A stretch of 64,000 nucleotides of DNA, from assembly GCF_003265305.2 (NCBI RefSeq), contig NZ_CP033459.1, positions 1,612,001-1,676,000 of the forward strand, read 5' to 3'. The notes beneath the pieces were generated by a model. It saw only the letters and a list, made by a program, of their open reading frames with translations, had not been told where the DNA came from and did not search any database. This DNA is from Pseudoprevotella muciniphila (GTDB lineage Bacteria > Bacteroidota > Bacteroidia > Bacteroidales > Bacteroidaceae). A program made the translations under genes and the position numbers. Position 1 is the first letter of the stretch; every line of letters starts with the position of its first letter. Below are positions 24,011 to 32,776 of this stretch, piece after piece.

Positions 24011-25330
24011 TCAGAGCGCTTCGCCCAGGAGCGTAGCCGAACTGCTGTCTGTGATTCTCACGCGCACGATGTCTCCCGGGCGGTATGCCTTGTGGTCGAA
24101 CACCACCATCTTGTTCTGCTCGGTGCGCCCGCAGAGTTGTTCCCTGCTGCGTTTTGACGGACCTTCTGCAAGCACTTCCACTATCTTACCCACATCCTTC
24201 CTGTTCGATGCTGCGGAGAGTTCGTTCTGCAGGGCGATGAGTTCGTTAAGCCGGCGTATCTTCGTCTCTTCCGGCACGTCGTCCTTCAGGTTTCGGGCAG
24301 CATACGTACCGGGGCGCTCACTGTATTTGAACATAAACGACGAGTCGTAGGCACATTCGCGCATCAGGCTGAGCGACTGCTGATGGTCCTCTTCCGTTTC
24401 GCCGCAGTAGCCGGCGAAGATGTCGGTGGAGAGTCCGCAGTCGGGTATGATGCGCCGTATGGCTGCCACACGCTCGAGATACCATTCACGCGTGTATTTC
24501 CTGTTCATGGCTTTCAGCACCGTGTTGCTGCCGCTCTGCACGGCGAGGTGGATGTGCCTGCACACATTGGGCTCTTCGGCTATGACATGGAGCGTATCGT
24601 CGCTCATGTCCTTCGGATGGCTCGACGTGAAACGGATGCGCAGTTCCGGCACTTCCCGAGCCACACGCCGCAACAGTTCAGGGAACTTGATGGCTTCGCC
24701 GTCTTCAGGCACGAAGTTGTAAGAATTCACATTCTGTCCGAGCAGCGTAACTTCCTTGTAGCCTTTGTCACGCAGGTCGCGCACTTCCTGCAATATACTC
24801 TGAATATCGCGCGAACGCTCTCTGCCGCGGGTGTAGGGCACTATGCAATAGTGGCAGAAATTGTTGCAGCCACGCATGATACTCACAAAACCGCTCAGAT
24901 TCGAACCGCAGAAACGCTCCGGTATGATGTCGCGATAGGTCTCTGAGTTGGAGAGTTCGATGTTTATAGCCTTGTGCCCTGCCTCCACCTGTGCTATGAG
25001 GTCGGGCAGTGTGAGGTAGGCGTCGGGACCTGCCACGAGGTCGGCATAGTGTTCCTCAAGCAGACGCTCCTTCACACGCTCTGCCATGCAGCCCAGCACA
25101 CCGAGAATAAGCCGCCTGCCCTGCTTCTGCTCTGCATGAAGCGCCTCAAGACGGTGGATGATGCGTTGCTCTGCCTTGTCGCGCACGGAGCACGTGTTGA
25201 GAAACACGGCATCAGCGTCCTTGATGTCATCACACAGTTCGTAGCCCGCCATCTTCATCACGCTTGCCACTACCTCCGAATCTGCCACATTCATCTGGCA
25301 GCCGTATGTCTCTATAAACAACAGTTTCAT
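24011..25330 (-). CDS. miaB: tRNA-2-methylthio-N6-dimethylallyladenosine synthase
   Basis: 439 residues, normal length. It is a radical SAM methylthiotransferase that adds the ms2 group to i6A37 of tRNAs. The auxiliary cluster cysteines are Cys11, Cys47 and Cys81; the radical SAM cluster is CNNFCHYC (Cys155, Cys159, Cys162). A C-terminal TRAM domain (about 375-437) binds tRNA. A perfect promoter ends 4 bases before the ATG, so a leaderless mRNA is likely. The gene and the neighbouring crp paralogue are enclosed by 311-bp inverted repeats, so the segment could be flipped by homologous recombination. Confidence 0.96.
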   Translation of the reverse strand: MKLLFIETYGCQMNVADSEVVASVMKMAGYELCDDIKDADAVFLNTCSVRDKAEQRIIHRLEALHAEQKQGRRLILGVLGCMAERVKERLLEEHYADLVAGPDAYLTLPDLIAQVEAGHKAINIELSNSETYRDIIPERFCGSNLSGFVSIMRGCNNFCHYCIVPYTRGRERSRDIQSILQEVRDLRDKGYKEVTLLGQNVNSYNFVPEDGEAIKFPELLRRVAREVPELRIRFTSSHPKDMSDDTLHVIAEEPNVCRHIHLAVQSGSNTVLKAMNRKYTREWYLERVAAIRRIIPDCGLSTDIFAGYCGETEEDHQQSLSLMRECAYDSSFMFKYSERPGTYAARNLKDDVPEETKIRRLNELIALQNELSAASNRKDVGKIVEVLAEGPSKRSREQLCGRTEQNKMVVFDHKAYRPGDIVRVRITDSSSATLLGEAL

Positions 25331-25334
25331 AGTG

Positions 25335-25366
25335 CAAAGTTAGACAAATCGGGGCATATCAGCAAA
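25335..25366 (-). promoter_or_regulatory. Promoter of miaB
   Basis: Minus strand: TTTG (25366-25363), 20 bases, TAACTTTG (25342-25335), then CACT and the ATG at 25330. This is a perfect consensus with only 4 bases between -7 box and start codon. Confidence 0.85.
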
Positions 25367-25386
25367 TCATGCAAAAATAACAGACT

Positions 25387-25697
25387 GAAAATCAATTTGT
25401 CAGATTTGAACAGATTTGTGTAATTTCTGCGCGACAGCGCACTCCATTCGTTTTGATACACTCTCGTCAAAGATTTATGCAATTCTTGGCGTTATCTATA
25501 CTCTGTGCCGCCCATATCCGGGCTCACGACACCCAACACCCATAACAGGGGTTTCAGTCGCTTTGCTCCTTTCACCCCTGCCTAACTTGTTACGTCCCTC
25601 CGGGACTGCCGTAGCACTGGGGTTGAAAGTGTATCAAAAAATTAAAGAAGTCGCCTAAAGGCGAGAAATCCTTCAAATCTTTTCAAATCATACAAAT
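25387..25697 (-). repeat. Large dispersed repeat, right arm of the inverted pair
   Basis: Reverse complement of 22635-22945 with few differences. It begins within 25 bases of the miaB promoter. A further partial copy continues to about 25788 (GTATGAAAATCAATTTGTC and the GCGCGACAGCGC block). Confidence 0.85.
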
Positions 25698-25789
25698 ATA
25701 ATCGTATGAAAATCAATTTGTCAGATTTTGGCAGATTTGTGTGATTTCTGCGCGACAGCGCACTCCATTCGTTTTGATACACTTTCTAT

Positions 25790-25858
25790 TCAGAGCACTA
25801 AAACTGACGCAACAAAGTCAAAGCATAAGCCCCCATAGATTACCCCACCCATAAAACC
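25790..25858 (-). repeat. Fragment shared with the 480-bp element
   Basis: About 69 bases match the reverse complement of 16396-16465 (TAATCTATGGGGGCTTA and GACTTTGTTGCG words). It is an isolated internal piece of the 16352-16831 element. No gene. Confidence 0.7.
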
Positions 25859-25919
25859 CCATTTTTCGGTCTAATAACTGATTTGGGCTCAGGTGTTCAC
25901 GCGTTCACGCTTTTGGAAT

Positions 25920-26026
25920 GTGAACACCGTGAACACCTGAACACCGTGAACACCATGAACGCTGTGAACACCGTGAACACCATGAACGCTGTGAACACCG
26001 TGAACACCGTGAACACCGTGAACGCC
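25920..26026 (+). repeat. 9-bp minisatellite GTGAACACC
   Basis: About 12 head-to-tail units of GTGAACACC with variants ATGAACGCT and CTGAACACC, including an 18-bp higher-order unit used twice. The tail (26027-26095) is rich in ACTATAG/CTATAG words. An open frame through it reads as NTVNTMNAVNTV but has no ribosome site or domain. It lies upstream of the Sel1 gene promoter. Confidence 0.85.
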
Positions 26027-26113
26027 ATGGCTATAACAACTATAGTAACTACAGAAACTATAGCGGCTATAGATGCCATAGCGGCTGCAGCAAGGATGGT
26101 GCGCCGCAGGGCA

Positions 26114-26145
26114 TTTCTCTATTTCAATTTCTTTTCCTACCTTTG
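26114..26145 (+). promoter_or_regulatory. Promoter of the sel1-aroA unit
   Basis: TTTC (26114-26117), 20 bases, TACCTTTG (26138-26145). The leader to the ATG at 26232 is about 80 bases. Confidence 0.75.
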
Positions 26146-26231
26146 CCCCAAATATGGCTTTTTGCGAAATATTCATAACTAAGCCATTTTAAATAAAAAG
26201 GAAATAAACTAAAAAAGGTACATACACTACT

Positions 26232-27707
26232 ATGGAAGAAATGATTAACGGCACTCGCCGCCCCGACGTGACGATTGTCAAACCGAAGCCCTTGCCCGAA
26301 GAAGAAACACCCAGGCAAGAGCCCGAAAAGAAACCTAAGAAAGGTTGTCTGAAACGTATTTTCAAATTCCTGCTTATTCTGCTGCTGATGGCGGCATCTG
26401 CCGTTGGCGGTGGTTATGCCTACTATGCTTACGACAAGGGTCTCATCGACCTTCCCTTCCTCAAGCATGGCACAGCCGACGAGCAATACATAGCCGACCT
26501 AACACGCAAGGCAGAAAACGGCGATGTGGCAGCCATGACGGAACTTGGGCGCTGCTACCTCAACGGCGAGCGTGTGGAAAAGAACCCCGTACAAGCCTAC
26601 ACCTGGTGCAAGGCTGCAGCCGAAAAGGGTAACGCAGAAGCCATGTTCAACCTCTCCACCTGCTACGCAGAAGGCATCGGCATCACCAAGAATGCGGCAG
26701 AAGCCTTCAAGTGGTGCGAAAAGTCTGCCAACAAGAACTACGTCAAGGCACAGTCGCGCCTGGGCGATTGCTACTATGAAGGCTTAGGCACCGCTCAGGA
26801 CTACAAGAAAGCCGTGGAATGGTACACCAAGGCAGCCCAGCGCGAAGATGCCCGTGCACAATACGGTTTAGGCATCTGCTACCTCAACGGACAGGGCACG
26901 GAGAAAGACGAGAGCCTTGCCATGGCATGGTTCAGCCGCTCCTCGAAACAAGGCTTCGGTCCTGCTTCGCGCAACATGGGCGACATCTACGTGGCACGCT
27001 CCACCTCCGACTCCCTGAAGACCGACTCCGCAAAACTCGACTCAGCCCTCTACTGGTATCAGATGGGTTCTGCACAGGGCGATGCCTTCTCGCAGAACTA
27101 CGTGGGCGACTGGCGCTACAACAAGGGCGAATATGCCCAGGCAGTGGAACTCTACAAGAAAGCCGCCGCACAGGGCAACCACGAGGCAGAATTCTCGCTC
27201 GGCTACTGCTTTGAGAAAGGTCATGGTGTGGAGAAGAACGTGACGGAAGCCCTTGCTCATTACCGCGTGGCAGCCGACCACAACCACGCCAAAGCCTTCT
27301 TCAACATGGGCTGCGTGTATGAAGAACAGGGCAAGAAAGAAGAAGCCTTCAAGTGCTACCAGAAAGCTGCCGACCTGGGCAACGCCAATGCCAAGAACAA
27401 CCTGGCGTACTGCTACCTCGACGGTGTCGGCACGGCACGCAATGCCGAGCGCGCACTGGCACTCTTCCGCGAAGCAGCAGCCGAGGGCAACGACCGTGCG
27501 CTCACTAATCTTGGCGACTGCTATCTGAACGGCAAGGGTGTTCCCCAGGACTACAAGCAGGCGCTCGAATGGTTCCTGAAAGCCGCAGAAGCCGGCAGCA
27601 GTGATGCCATGAACCGCATCGGCGACATGTACGACCATGGTCAGGGCGTACTGCGCGACGTAACTCAAGCCGCCCATTGGCACAACCGCGCCAACGGCAT
27701 AGAATAA
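26232..27707 (+). CDS. Membrane-anchored Sel1-repeat protein
   Basis: 491 residues. A cytoplasmic basic and proline-rich N-terminus (1-43) precedes one membrane helix (about 44-67). The rest is about nine Sel1/TPR-like repeats of 36 residues (pattern AxxWYxKAAxxGxAxAxxxLGxCYxxGxGxxxD). Such repeats form a solenoid for protein-protein contacts, here in the periplasm by topology. Partners are unknown. The aroA frame follows 18 bases after the stop, so the two are cotranscribed. Confidence 0.88.
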   Translation: MEEMINGTRRPDVTIVKPKPLPEEETPRQEPEKKPKKGCLKRIFKFLLILLLMAASAVGGGYAYYAYDKGLIDLPFLKHGTADEQYIADLTRKAENGDVAAMTELGRCYLNGERVEKNPVQAYTWCKAAAEKGNAEAMFNLSTCYAEGIGITKNAAEAFKWCEKSANKNYVKAQSRLGDCYYEGLGTAQDYKKAVEWYTKAAQREDARAQYGLGICYLNGQGTEKDESLAMAWFSRSSKQGFGPASRNMGDIYVARSTSDSLKTDSAKLDSALYWYQMGSAQGDAFSQNYVGDWRYNKGEYAQAVELYKKAAAQGNHEAEFSLGYCFEKGHGVEKNVTEALAHYRVAADHNHAKAFFNMGCVYEEQGKKEEAFKCYQKAADLGNANAKNNLAYCYLDGVGTARNAERALALFREAAAEGNDRALTNLGDCYLNGKGVPQDYKQALEWFLKAAEAGSSDAMNRIGDMYDHGQGVLRDVTQAAHWHNRANGIE

Positions 27708-27725
27708 CCTGCAACAACCGATACA

Positions 27726-28940
27726 TTGCAATTCAAGTCAGAACTGAGGGGACGCGTGGTGCTCCCCTCTTCAAAAAGCATAACCAACCGTGTGCTGATG
27801 CTCTCTGCATTGGCAGATACACCTTGTACCTTGCTCAACGTGAGCGACTGCGACGATGCGCGCGTGATGTCCGCTGCCATGTCGGAACGCCCCGAGCGCA
27901 TCGACATCGGCGCTGCCGGCACTGCCATGCGCTTTTCCACAGCCTTCTTTGCTGCCCAGCCGGGTCGCCACTACATTTTCGGCACCCCTCGCATGCACGA
28001 GCGCCCCATCAGTGTCCTGGCAGATGCGCTCAACAGCCTTGGCGCAGACGTGCGCTATGCCGACCGCACGGGCTATCCTCCCCTTGTGGTATTGGGCCGC
28101 ACACTAACCGGCGGCAGTGTGGAAATATCTGCCAACGTGAGCTCACAATACATATCTGCCCTCTTGATGATTGGTCCCATCATGGAAAAAGGACTTCATC
28201 TGCGTCTTACGGGCGGTATTATTTCAAGACCCTACATCGACATGACCATCAGCCTGATGCAGGCTTTTGGTGCTGAGGTAACATGGATTGGCGACCAGAC
28301 CATCTATGTGAAGCCCGGGCGTTACCACCACGAAGGTCCCTTCGCCATAGAATCCGACTGGAGTTCCGCCTCCTACTGGTATGAAATCATGGCACTCAGT
28401 GCAGACAGCGATGCCCGCATAGAACTGCCCGGGCTGCACCCCAAGAGTCTGCAGGGCGACAGCCGTGTGCGCGAATACTTCGAAATGTTCGGCATTCAGA
28501 CCACGTTCGATGCCGAAGGTGCCGTCCTCACCAAGATGCACCGCCCTGTGCCCGAGACCATTCAGATGGACCTCAGCGAACAGCCCGACCTGGCTCAGAC
28601 CCTCGTGGTTACATCCGCCATGCTCCACCGCCCGTTCCACTTCAAAGGGCTACAGACTCTGAAAATCAAAGAAACCGACCGCCTTGCCGCCATGCGCAAC
28701 GAACTGCTGAAATTCGGCATAAAGGTGGAAGTGCGCAGCGACAGTGAACTCCTCTGGGACGGCAGTACTACAGCCATGCAGTTCCCCCTCACCATCGACA
28801 CCTACGACGACCACCGCATGGCGATGGCATTTGCGCCGTGTGCCATGCGCTTCCCCGAAATCGTCATTAACCACCCCGAAGTGGTCAGCAAATCGTACCC
28901 CACTTTCTGGGAGACGCTGCGCCCCTTCGTGAGAAATTGA
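27726..28940 (+). CDS. aroA: 3-phosphoshikimate 1-carboxyvinyltransferase (EPSP synthase)
   Basis: 404 residues, slightly short, as in other Bacteroidetes. It transfers the enolpyruvyl group of PEP to shikimate-3-phosphate for chorismate synthesis. Conserved parts: SSKSITNR near residue 15, GAAGTAMRF (about 57-65), the KETDRLAAM segment and TYDDHRMAMAF near the C-terminus. There is no ATG near the N-terminus: the frame from the sel1 stop reads CCT GCA ACA ACC GAT ACA TTG, so TTG at 27726 is the likely start. It depends on the sel1 transcript for expression. Its product feeds aromatic amino acids and quinones. Confidence 0.94.
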   Translation: MQFKSELRGRVVLPSSKSITNRVLMLSALADTPCTLLNVSDCDDARVMSAAMSERPERIDIGAAGTAMRFSTAFFAAQPGRHYIFGTPRMHERPISVLADALNSLGADVRYADRTGYPPLVVLGRTLTGGSVEISANVSSQYISALLMIGPIMEKGLHLRLTGGIISRPYIDMTISLMQAFGAEVTWIGDQTIYVKPGRYHHEGPFAIESDWSSASYWYEIMALSADSDARIELPGLHPKSLQGDSRVREYFEMFGIQTTFDAEGAVLTKMHRPVPETIQMDLSEQPDLAQTLVVTSAMLHRPFHFKGLQTLKIKETDRLAAMRNELLKFGIKVEVRSDSELLWDGSTTAMQFPLTIDTYDDHRMAMAFAPCAMRFPEIVINHPEVVSKSYPTFWETLRPFVRN

Positions 28941-29165
28941 AGAAGTTAACGCTTCGCTCGAAGTTAACGAAGTTAGCGAAGTTAACGACGATACGGTGGT
29001 ACGATAAATAACAAAAGAAGGAAGAAAGAAGACAAAGTCATCAGCATAACCTAATGTCGTTAACTTCGAGCGAAGCCATAACTTCAATAACTTCAAAGAG
29101 AAAGAGGTAACGTCGTTAACTTCAAGCGAAGCGATAACTTCAATAACTTCGATAACTTCAATAAA
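28941..29165. repeat. Inverted arrays of GAAGTTAAC-like 9-mers
   Basis: After aroA, GAAGTTAACG occurs three times with variants (28942-28990). About 65-120 bases later the reverse complement occurs in two blocks (29056-29092 and 29113-29164, CGTTAACTTC and ATAACTTCA units). The arrays can pair with each other. No gene. They lie between aroA and the gene at 29178. Confidence 0.75.
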
Positions 29166-29177
29166 TTAAGAAATACC

Positions 29178-29630
29178 ATGCTTCCCCTGGCACTACTTCT
29201 CACAGGCCTGATTGCCGTAGCCGTCATTGCCCATTATGTGAGGCAATGGCTCTTTGGTGATGCACCGGAAGTCGATGGTAATGATACAGACAGCGGCACT
29301 GCCGAGCAGGCAAATGAAGCGGGAAAAGACATACCTGCGCCGGATGCCGCGTGCCGCGGTTGTGCTGTCGAGAGCGAAGCCTGCTATGCCGACAAGATGC
29401 TTGGCGAACATGCGCTCAACATCGTGTATTACGACGACGAGGAACTCGACCGCTACAAGGGTATGCCCGCCAGTGCCTACACACCCGAACAGACAGAAGA
29501 ATTCCGCGAAGTGCTCACCACGATGCGCACCGGAGAAATCGCCGACTGGCTCCATTCGCTACAGTTACGGGGCATAGAACTCCCCGACGACCTCAAGGAC
29601 GAGGCAATTATGCTGATGGGCGGTACGTGA
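29178..29630 (+). CDS. Conserved Bacteroidetes membrane-anchored protein, unknown function
   Basis: 150 residues: an N-terminal membrane helix (1-20), an acidic linker, three cysteines (Cys59, Cys62, Cys69 in CRGCAVESEAC) and a conserved C-terminal part with IVYYDDEELDRYKG, TEEFREVLTTM and LHSLQLRGIELPDDLKDEA. I recall similar Bacteroides proteins with this C-terminal block, sometimes labelled phospholipase without support. The C-terminal domain looks cytoplasmic or periplasmic and helical. No catalytic motif is recognised. Confidence 0.65.
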   Translation: MLPLALLLTGLIAVAVIAHYVRQWLFGDAPEVDGNDTDSGTAEQANEAGKDIPAPDAACRGCAVESEACYADKMLGEHALNIVYYDDEELDRYKGMPASAYTPEQTEEFREVLTTMRTGEIADWLHSLQLRGIELPDDLKDEAIMLMGGT

Positions 29631-29655
29631 ATCATTTAACGCTTTCTATTTTTGG

Positions 29656-29815
29656 AACGCGTAATCGAACTTGTTCGCTTGCAAGGCAAAAATGGACGCG
29701 GATTTAACGGACATTATCACTCTGTCCTGAATTATGCCATTGCTTCGCTCGGTGAAGACACGAAGGTTTCGCCGTGATAATTGTTAAGGGTTTTTTTTAT
29801 AAATTAGCGTTTTTT
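29656..29815. repeat. Dispersed palindromic repeat words between convergent genes
   Basis: Contains GAACTTGTTCGCTTGCAAGG, the TTATGCCATTGCTTCGCTCGG word (inverted at 16304-16334, related at 48966-49000) and AAGGG-T8-ATAAATTAGCG, a worn copy of the GGGTGTTCT family that overlaps the last codons of the flippase gene. Confidence 0.5.
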
Positions 29816-31249
29816 TCTAAAAAAATACGCCACACATTCTTTGAATATTACGCTTCCACTCAACCATAGTATAGTGCAATAGACGATGGCTACGGAGAAG
29901 AATTTCAGTACGAAAGCCAGATAGACATTGCTTATTCCGCTGAATGCAAAGAATGCTCCTGCACAGACTGCCATGCTCAGCAGTGCGTATGGCGCCATGT
30001 CGCGCAACATTTCAAAGAGTGAAATCCCTATCTCCCGTTTGGCGAAATAATGCCATACAAACATCCAGAGTATGTTGACGATGACGAATGCTACCAGCAT
30101 ATTCCACATGCCCGACTTCAGGTATGCCATGACGAGGACCGTAGCCAACGAGACGACTATCAGTCCTATCGTGCACCACATATAGGTGCCTGACCGCCCG
30201 CGACTGATGATAAGATTACTGAGCAGGCTATTGATGGGTATAAACGCGCCCCAGATGCAGAGCAGGCTGAGAATGGAAGCGCTGGTGAGCCATTTTTCTG
30301 TAATGGTAATGACTATAAGTTCGTTTGCTGTCAGGGAAAGACCGAACATGGCGGGAAACGCCAGCAGTGCCGTGAAACGTAGCAGTTTGCGGAACACTCG
30401 CTTCTGCCGCCCGCGTTCGTCGTCCACCTTGGTGAATACAGGCTGTGCCACCCCGTACAGCATGTTAGTAATCGTGCTGTGGCCAAGGTTGTTCCATTTG
30501 TTAGCCTGTGTGAAATTGCCCACGTCAGCACTTGTATAGAACTTACCGAGGATAACGGAGAAAAGATTATTGTTTACTACATTGCATATACTCGTAACGA
30601 CGAGTTTCGACCCAAAGCCGAACATCTCCCTTATGGGTTGGAATGAGAACGTGAGTTTCGGTCGGAACCCACTGTAATAGTAACTCATTATAGTGATAAC
30701 AAGAACGAAGACATTGCTCTGAGTGGCAAGTCCCCAGTAGGCAAACCCATTCGCTGCCATGACAATGCCCACAATGCCCGACACGATAAGCGCCACTAAG
30801 CCAAGTGTGGAATTCTCCTTTGCCTTGAGGTTGCGAAAGAGGTAGGCACGCGGTGCTATATTAAGGCTCGTGATAAAAAATCCGAGGAAACAATAGCGCG
30901 AGAGCCAAACGAGTTCCGGCTCACCATAGAAATCGGCTATCAGCGGTGCACAGAAGAACAGTATCCAATAACACACGAATGCCACCGTAACATTGAACCA
31001 GAACACAGAGTTATAGTCATCGAAGGTGATGTTTTTCCGTTTGTTGAGTGCTGAGACAAACCCACCGTCCTGCAGGCTGGCCGCTATGCCTGTAAAGACG
31101 GCAAGCATACCCACCATGCCATAGTCGTCCTGTGAGAGTTTGCGCGCCAAAAAGATGCCGAACACAAGGTTCAGCAGTTGCTGAAGGAAAGTGTTCAAAC
31201 CGCCCCAGAGCAACCCTTTCGCCGTCTTATCCTTTAACGTATCTGCCAT
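29804..31249 (-). CDS. Polysaccharide flippase (Wzx/MATE-like, polysaccharide_synt family)
   Basis: 481 residues from ATG 31249 (MADTLKDKTAKGLLWGG). The frame is open 30 codons further upstream, but that extension lacks family similarity. About 14 membrane helices. The N-terminal LLWGGLNTFLQQLLNLVFGIFLARKLSQDDYG is typical of lipopolysaccharide O-unit flippases, which move undecaprenyl-linked glycans across the inner membrane. No glycosyltransferase genes are adjacent, so the cargo is unknown. It is divergent from the DUF2851 gene. Confidence 0.88.
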   Translation of the reverse strand: MADTLKDKTAKGLLWGGLNTFLQQLLNLVFGIFLARKLSQDDYGMVGMLAVFTGIAASLQDGGFVSALNKRKNITFDDYNSVFWFNVTVAFVCYWILFFCAPLIADFYGEPELVWLSRYCFLGFFITSLNIAPRAYLFRNLKAKENSTLGLVALIVSGIVGIVMAANGFAYWGLATQSNVFVLVITIMSYYYSGFRPKLTFSFQPIREMFGFGSKLVVTSICNVVNNNLFSVILGKFYTSADVGNFTQANKWNNLGHSTITNMLYGVAQPVFTKVDDERGRQKRVFRKLLRFTALLAFPAMFGLSLTANELIVITITEKWLTSASILSLLCIWGAFIPINSLLSNLIISRGRSGTYMWCTIGLIVVSLATVLVMAYLKSGMWNMLVAFVIVNILWMFVWHYFAKREIGISLFEMLRDMAPYALLSMAVCAGAFFAFSGISNVYLAFVLKFFSVAIVYCTILWLSGSVIFKECVAYFFRKKR

Positions 31250-31357
31250 TCTACTTTTTGAGATATCCGTGTAGCCAAGATGCGCTACACTTTTCCCGAC
31301 TTGCAAAAATAGGAAAAATCTTTTTGGCATGTCCTCCAAGTTGTACGTTTTTTTTCA

Positions 31358-31365
31358 TACCTTTG
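31358..31365 (+). promoter_or_regulatory. -7 box upstream of the DUF2851 gene
   Basis: TACCTTTG, 16 bases before the ATG at 31382, followed by AAGGAG (31371-31376) as a ribosome site. No clear -33 box. Confidence 0.5.
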
Positions 31366-31381
31366 TGCAAAAGGAGCGTAA

Positions 31382-32671
31382 ATGGAACTACTTCTGCATT
31401 ACGTATGGCAACATCAGTTGCTGCCTCCGGGCACTCTCTGCGCGACAGACGGCCGTGCGGTAGAGGTGATTGATGCGGGGCTTCACAACCTGAACTCAGG
31501 TCCCGACTTCTTCAACGCCAAGATAAAGATAGACGGTATGCTCTGGGTGGGCAATGTGGAAATCCACAAATTGGCAAGCGACTGGCACAGACATTCTCAT
31601 GACGACGACGATGCTTACAACAACGTCATCCTCCATGTATGCGAGCGGGTAGATGCAGACATCCGCACACCCGACGGCAGGCTGCTGCCGCAGTTGGAAA
31701 TCAGTGTGCCACAATACGTCTCCGACAACTACAGGGAACTACTTTTGGCCGACACTTATCCTCCCTGCTACCGTATCATTCCCAAACTGGCAGACCTGAT
31801 GATTCACAGTTGGCTGAACGCCCTGACCATCGAGCGCCTGCAGCAGAAGACAGAGCGCATCGAGCGCTATCTCTCCCTGGCTAACGGCGATTGGGAATAT
31901 GCCTTCTTCATCGCTCTGGCGCGAGGCATGGGTTTCGGTGTGAACAGTGATGCTTTTGAGCGTTGGGCTTTCAGTGTGCCTCTGAATCAGGTGGGGCACC
32001 ACAGGGACGATGCGATGCAAGTGGAAGCCTTCTTCTTCGGTCAGGCCGGACTGCTCGATGACCATGCAGTAAAGCCCGAACAGAAAGACGACTATTTCTG
32101 CCGACTTCAACAAGAATACCACTTCCTGAAGCACAAATTCCACCTCACGCCTATCGACTCCTCTTCCTGGCGTTTCCTGCGCATGCGTCCCCAAAACTTC
32201 CCCACCATCCGCATGGCACAACTGGTGAACCTCTTCGTCTCCCGTCGACTTACGTTCCGCAAGATTGTAGAGACAAAGGATGTGAGGCATTTGCGCAAAT
32301 TGTTCGACACGGGTGTTACAGACTATTGGGAGACGCACTACACCTTCGGTCGCATGGGAGAAAAGAAGACAAAGACCTTGCAGAAGAAGAGCATCGACCT
32401 GCTTCTGGTGAACGTTGTGGCTCCTGTGCTATTCGCCTACGGTCGCGAAACGATGGACGACGCCATCTGCGAACGCGCCTTCTCCCTTCTGGAAAGTCTG
32501 CCTGCTGAGAACGACAACATCACGCGCCACTGGCAGCATGCCGGTCTGGAAGTGGACAGTGCCGCCGACAGCCAGGCACTCATCCAGTTACGCACCCTCT
32601 ACTGCGACCGAAAAGACTGCATCCACTGCCGCATCGGACGCATCTATCTGAAGGAGTGCTCTATAAAATAG
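31382..32671 (+). CDS. DUF2851 family protein
   Basis: 429 residues. The N-terminal LLHYVWQHQLLP, AGLHNLNSGPDFFNAKIKI and GNVEIHKLASDWHRHSHD are the family's most conserved parts. The C-terminus carries CDRKDCIHCRIGRIYLK, a CxxC-like end. DUF2851 proteins are widespread in Bacteroidetes. Their role is not known to me, though the conserved Asp, Glu and His residues in the first 80 positions look like a nuclease-type metal site (inference). Confidence 0.85.
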   Translation: MELLLHYVWQHQLLPPGTLCATDGRAVEVIDAGLHNLNSGPDFFNAKIKIDGMLWVGNVEIHKLASDWHRHSHDDDDAYNNVILHVCERVDADIRTPDGRLLPQLEISVPQYVSDNYRELLLADTYPPCYRIIPKLADLMIHSWLNALTIERLQQKTERIERYLSLANGDWEYAFFIALARGMGFGVNSDAFERWAFSVPLNQVGHHRDDAMQVEAFFFGQAGLLDDHAVKPEQKDDYFCRLQQEYHFLKHKFHLTPIDSSSWRFLRMRPQNFPTIRMAQLVNLFVSRRLTFRKIVETKDVRHLRKLFDTGVTDYWETHYTFGRMGEKKTKTLQKKSIDLLLVNVVAPVLFAYGRETMDDAICERAFSLLESLPAENDNITRHWQHAGLEVDSAADSQALIQLRTLYCDRKDCIHCRIGRIYLKECSIK

Positions 32672-32745
32672 GGTTTAGTCTTATAATTAGTCTTGATGAC
32701 TATTACGAAGAATCATTAAGCCTGATTTATAGAACACCCCTAAAA
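32670..32745. repeat. GGGTGTTCT-family inverted element after the DUF2851 gene
   Basis: Left GGGTTTAGTCTTATAATTAG and right GATTTATAGAACACCCCT with AGTCTTGATG in the middle, as in the copy at 23820-23893. It may end the DUF2851 transcript. Confidence 0.55.
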
Positions 32746-32776
32746 TCATCGGAAAGATAAAACATAATAATCCTAT

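Noticed and set aside
25883-26182. 99-codon frame over the GTGAACACC minisatellite
   Set aside because: Translation is only NTV/NAV repeats; no ribosome site, domain or codon pattern like neighbouring genes; both strands are open there because of the repeat.
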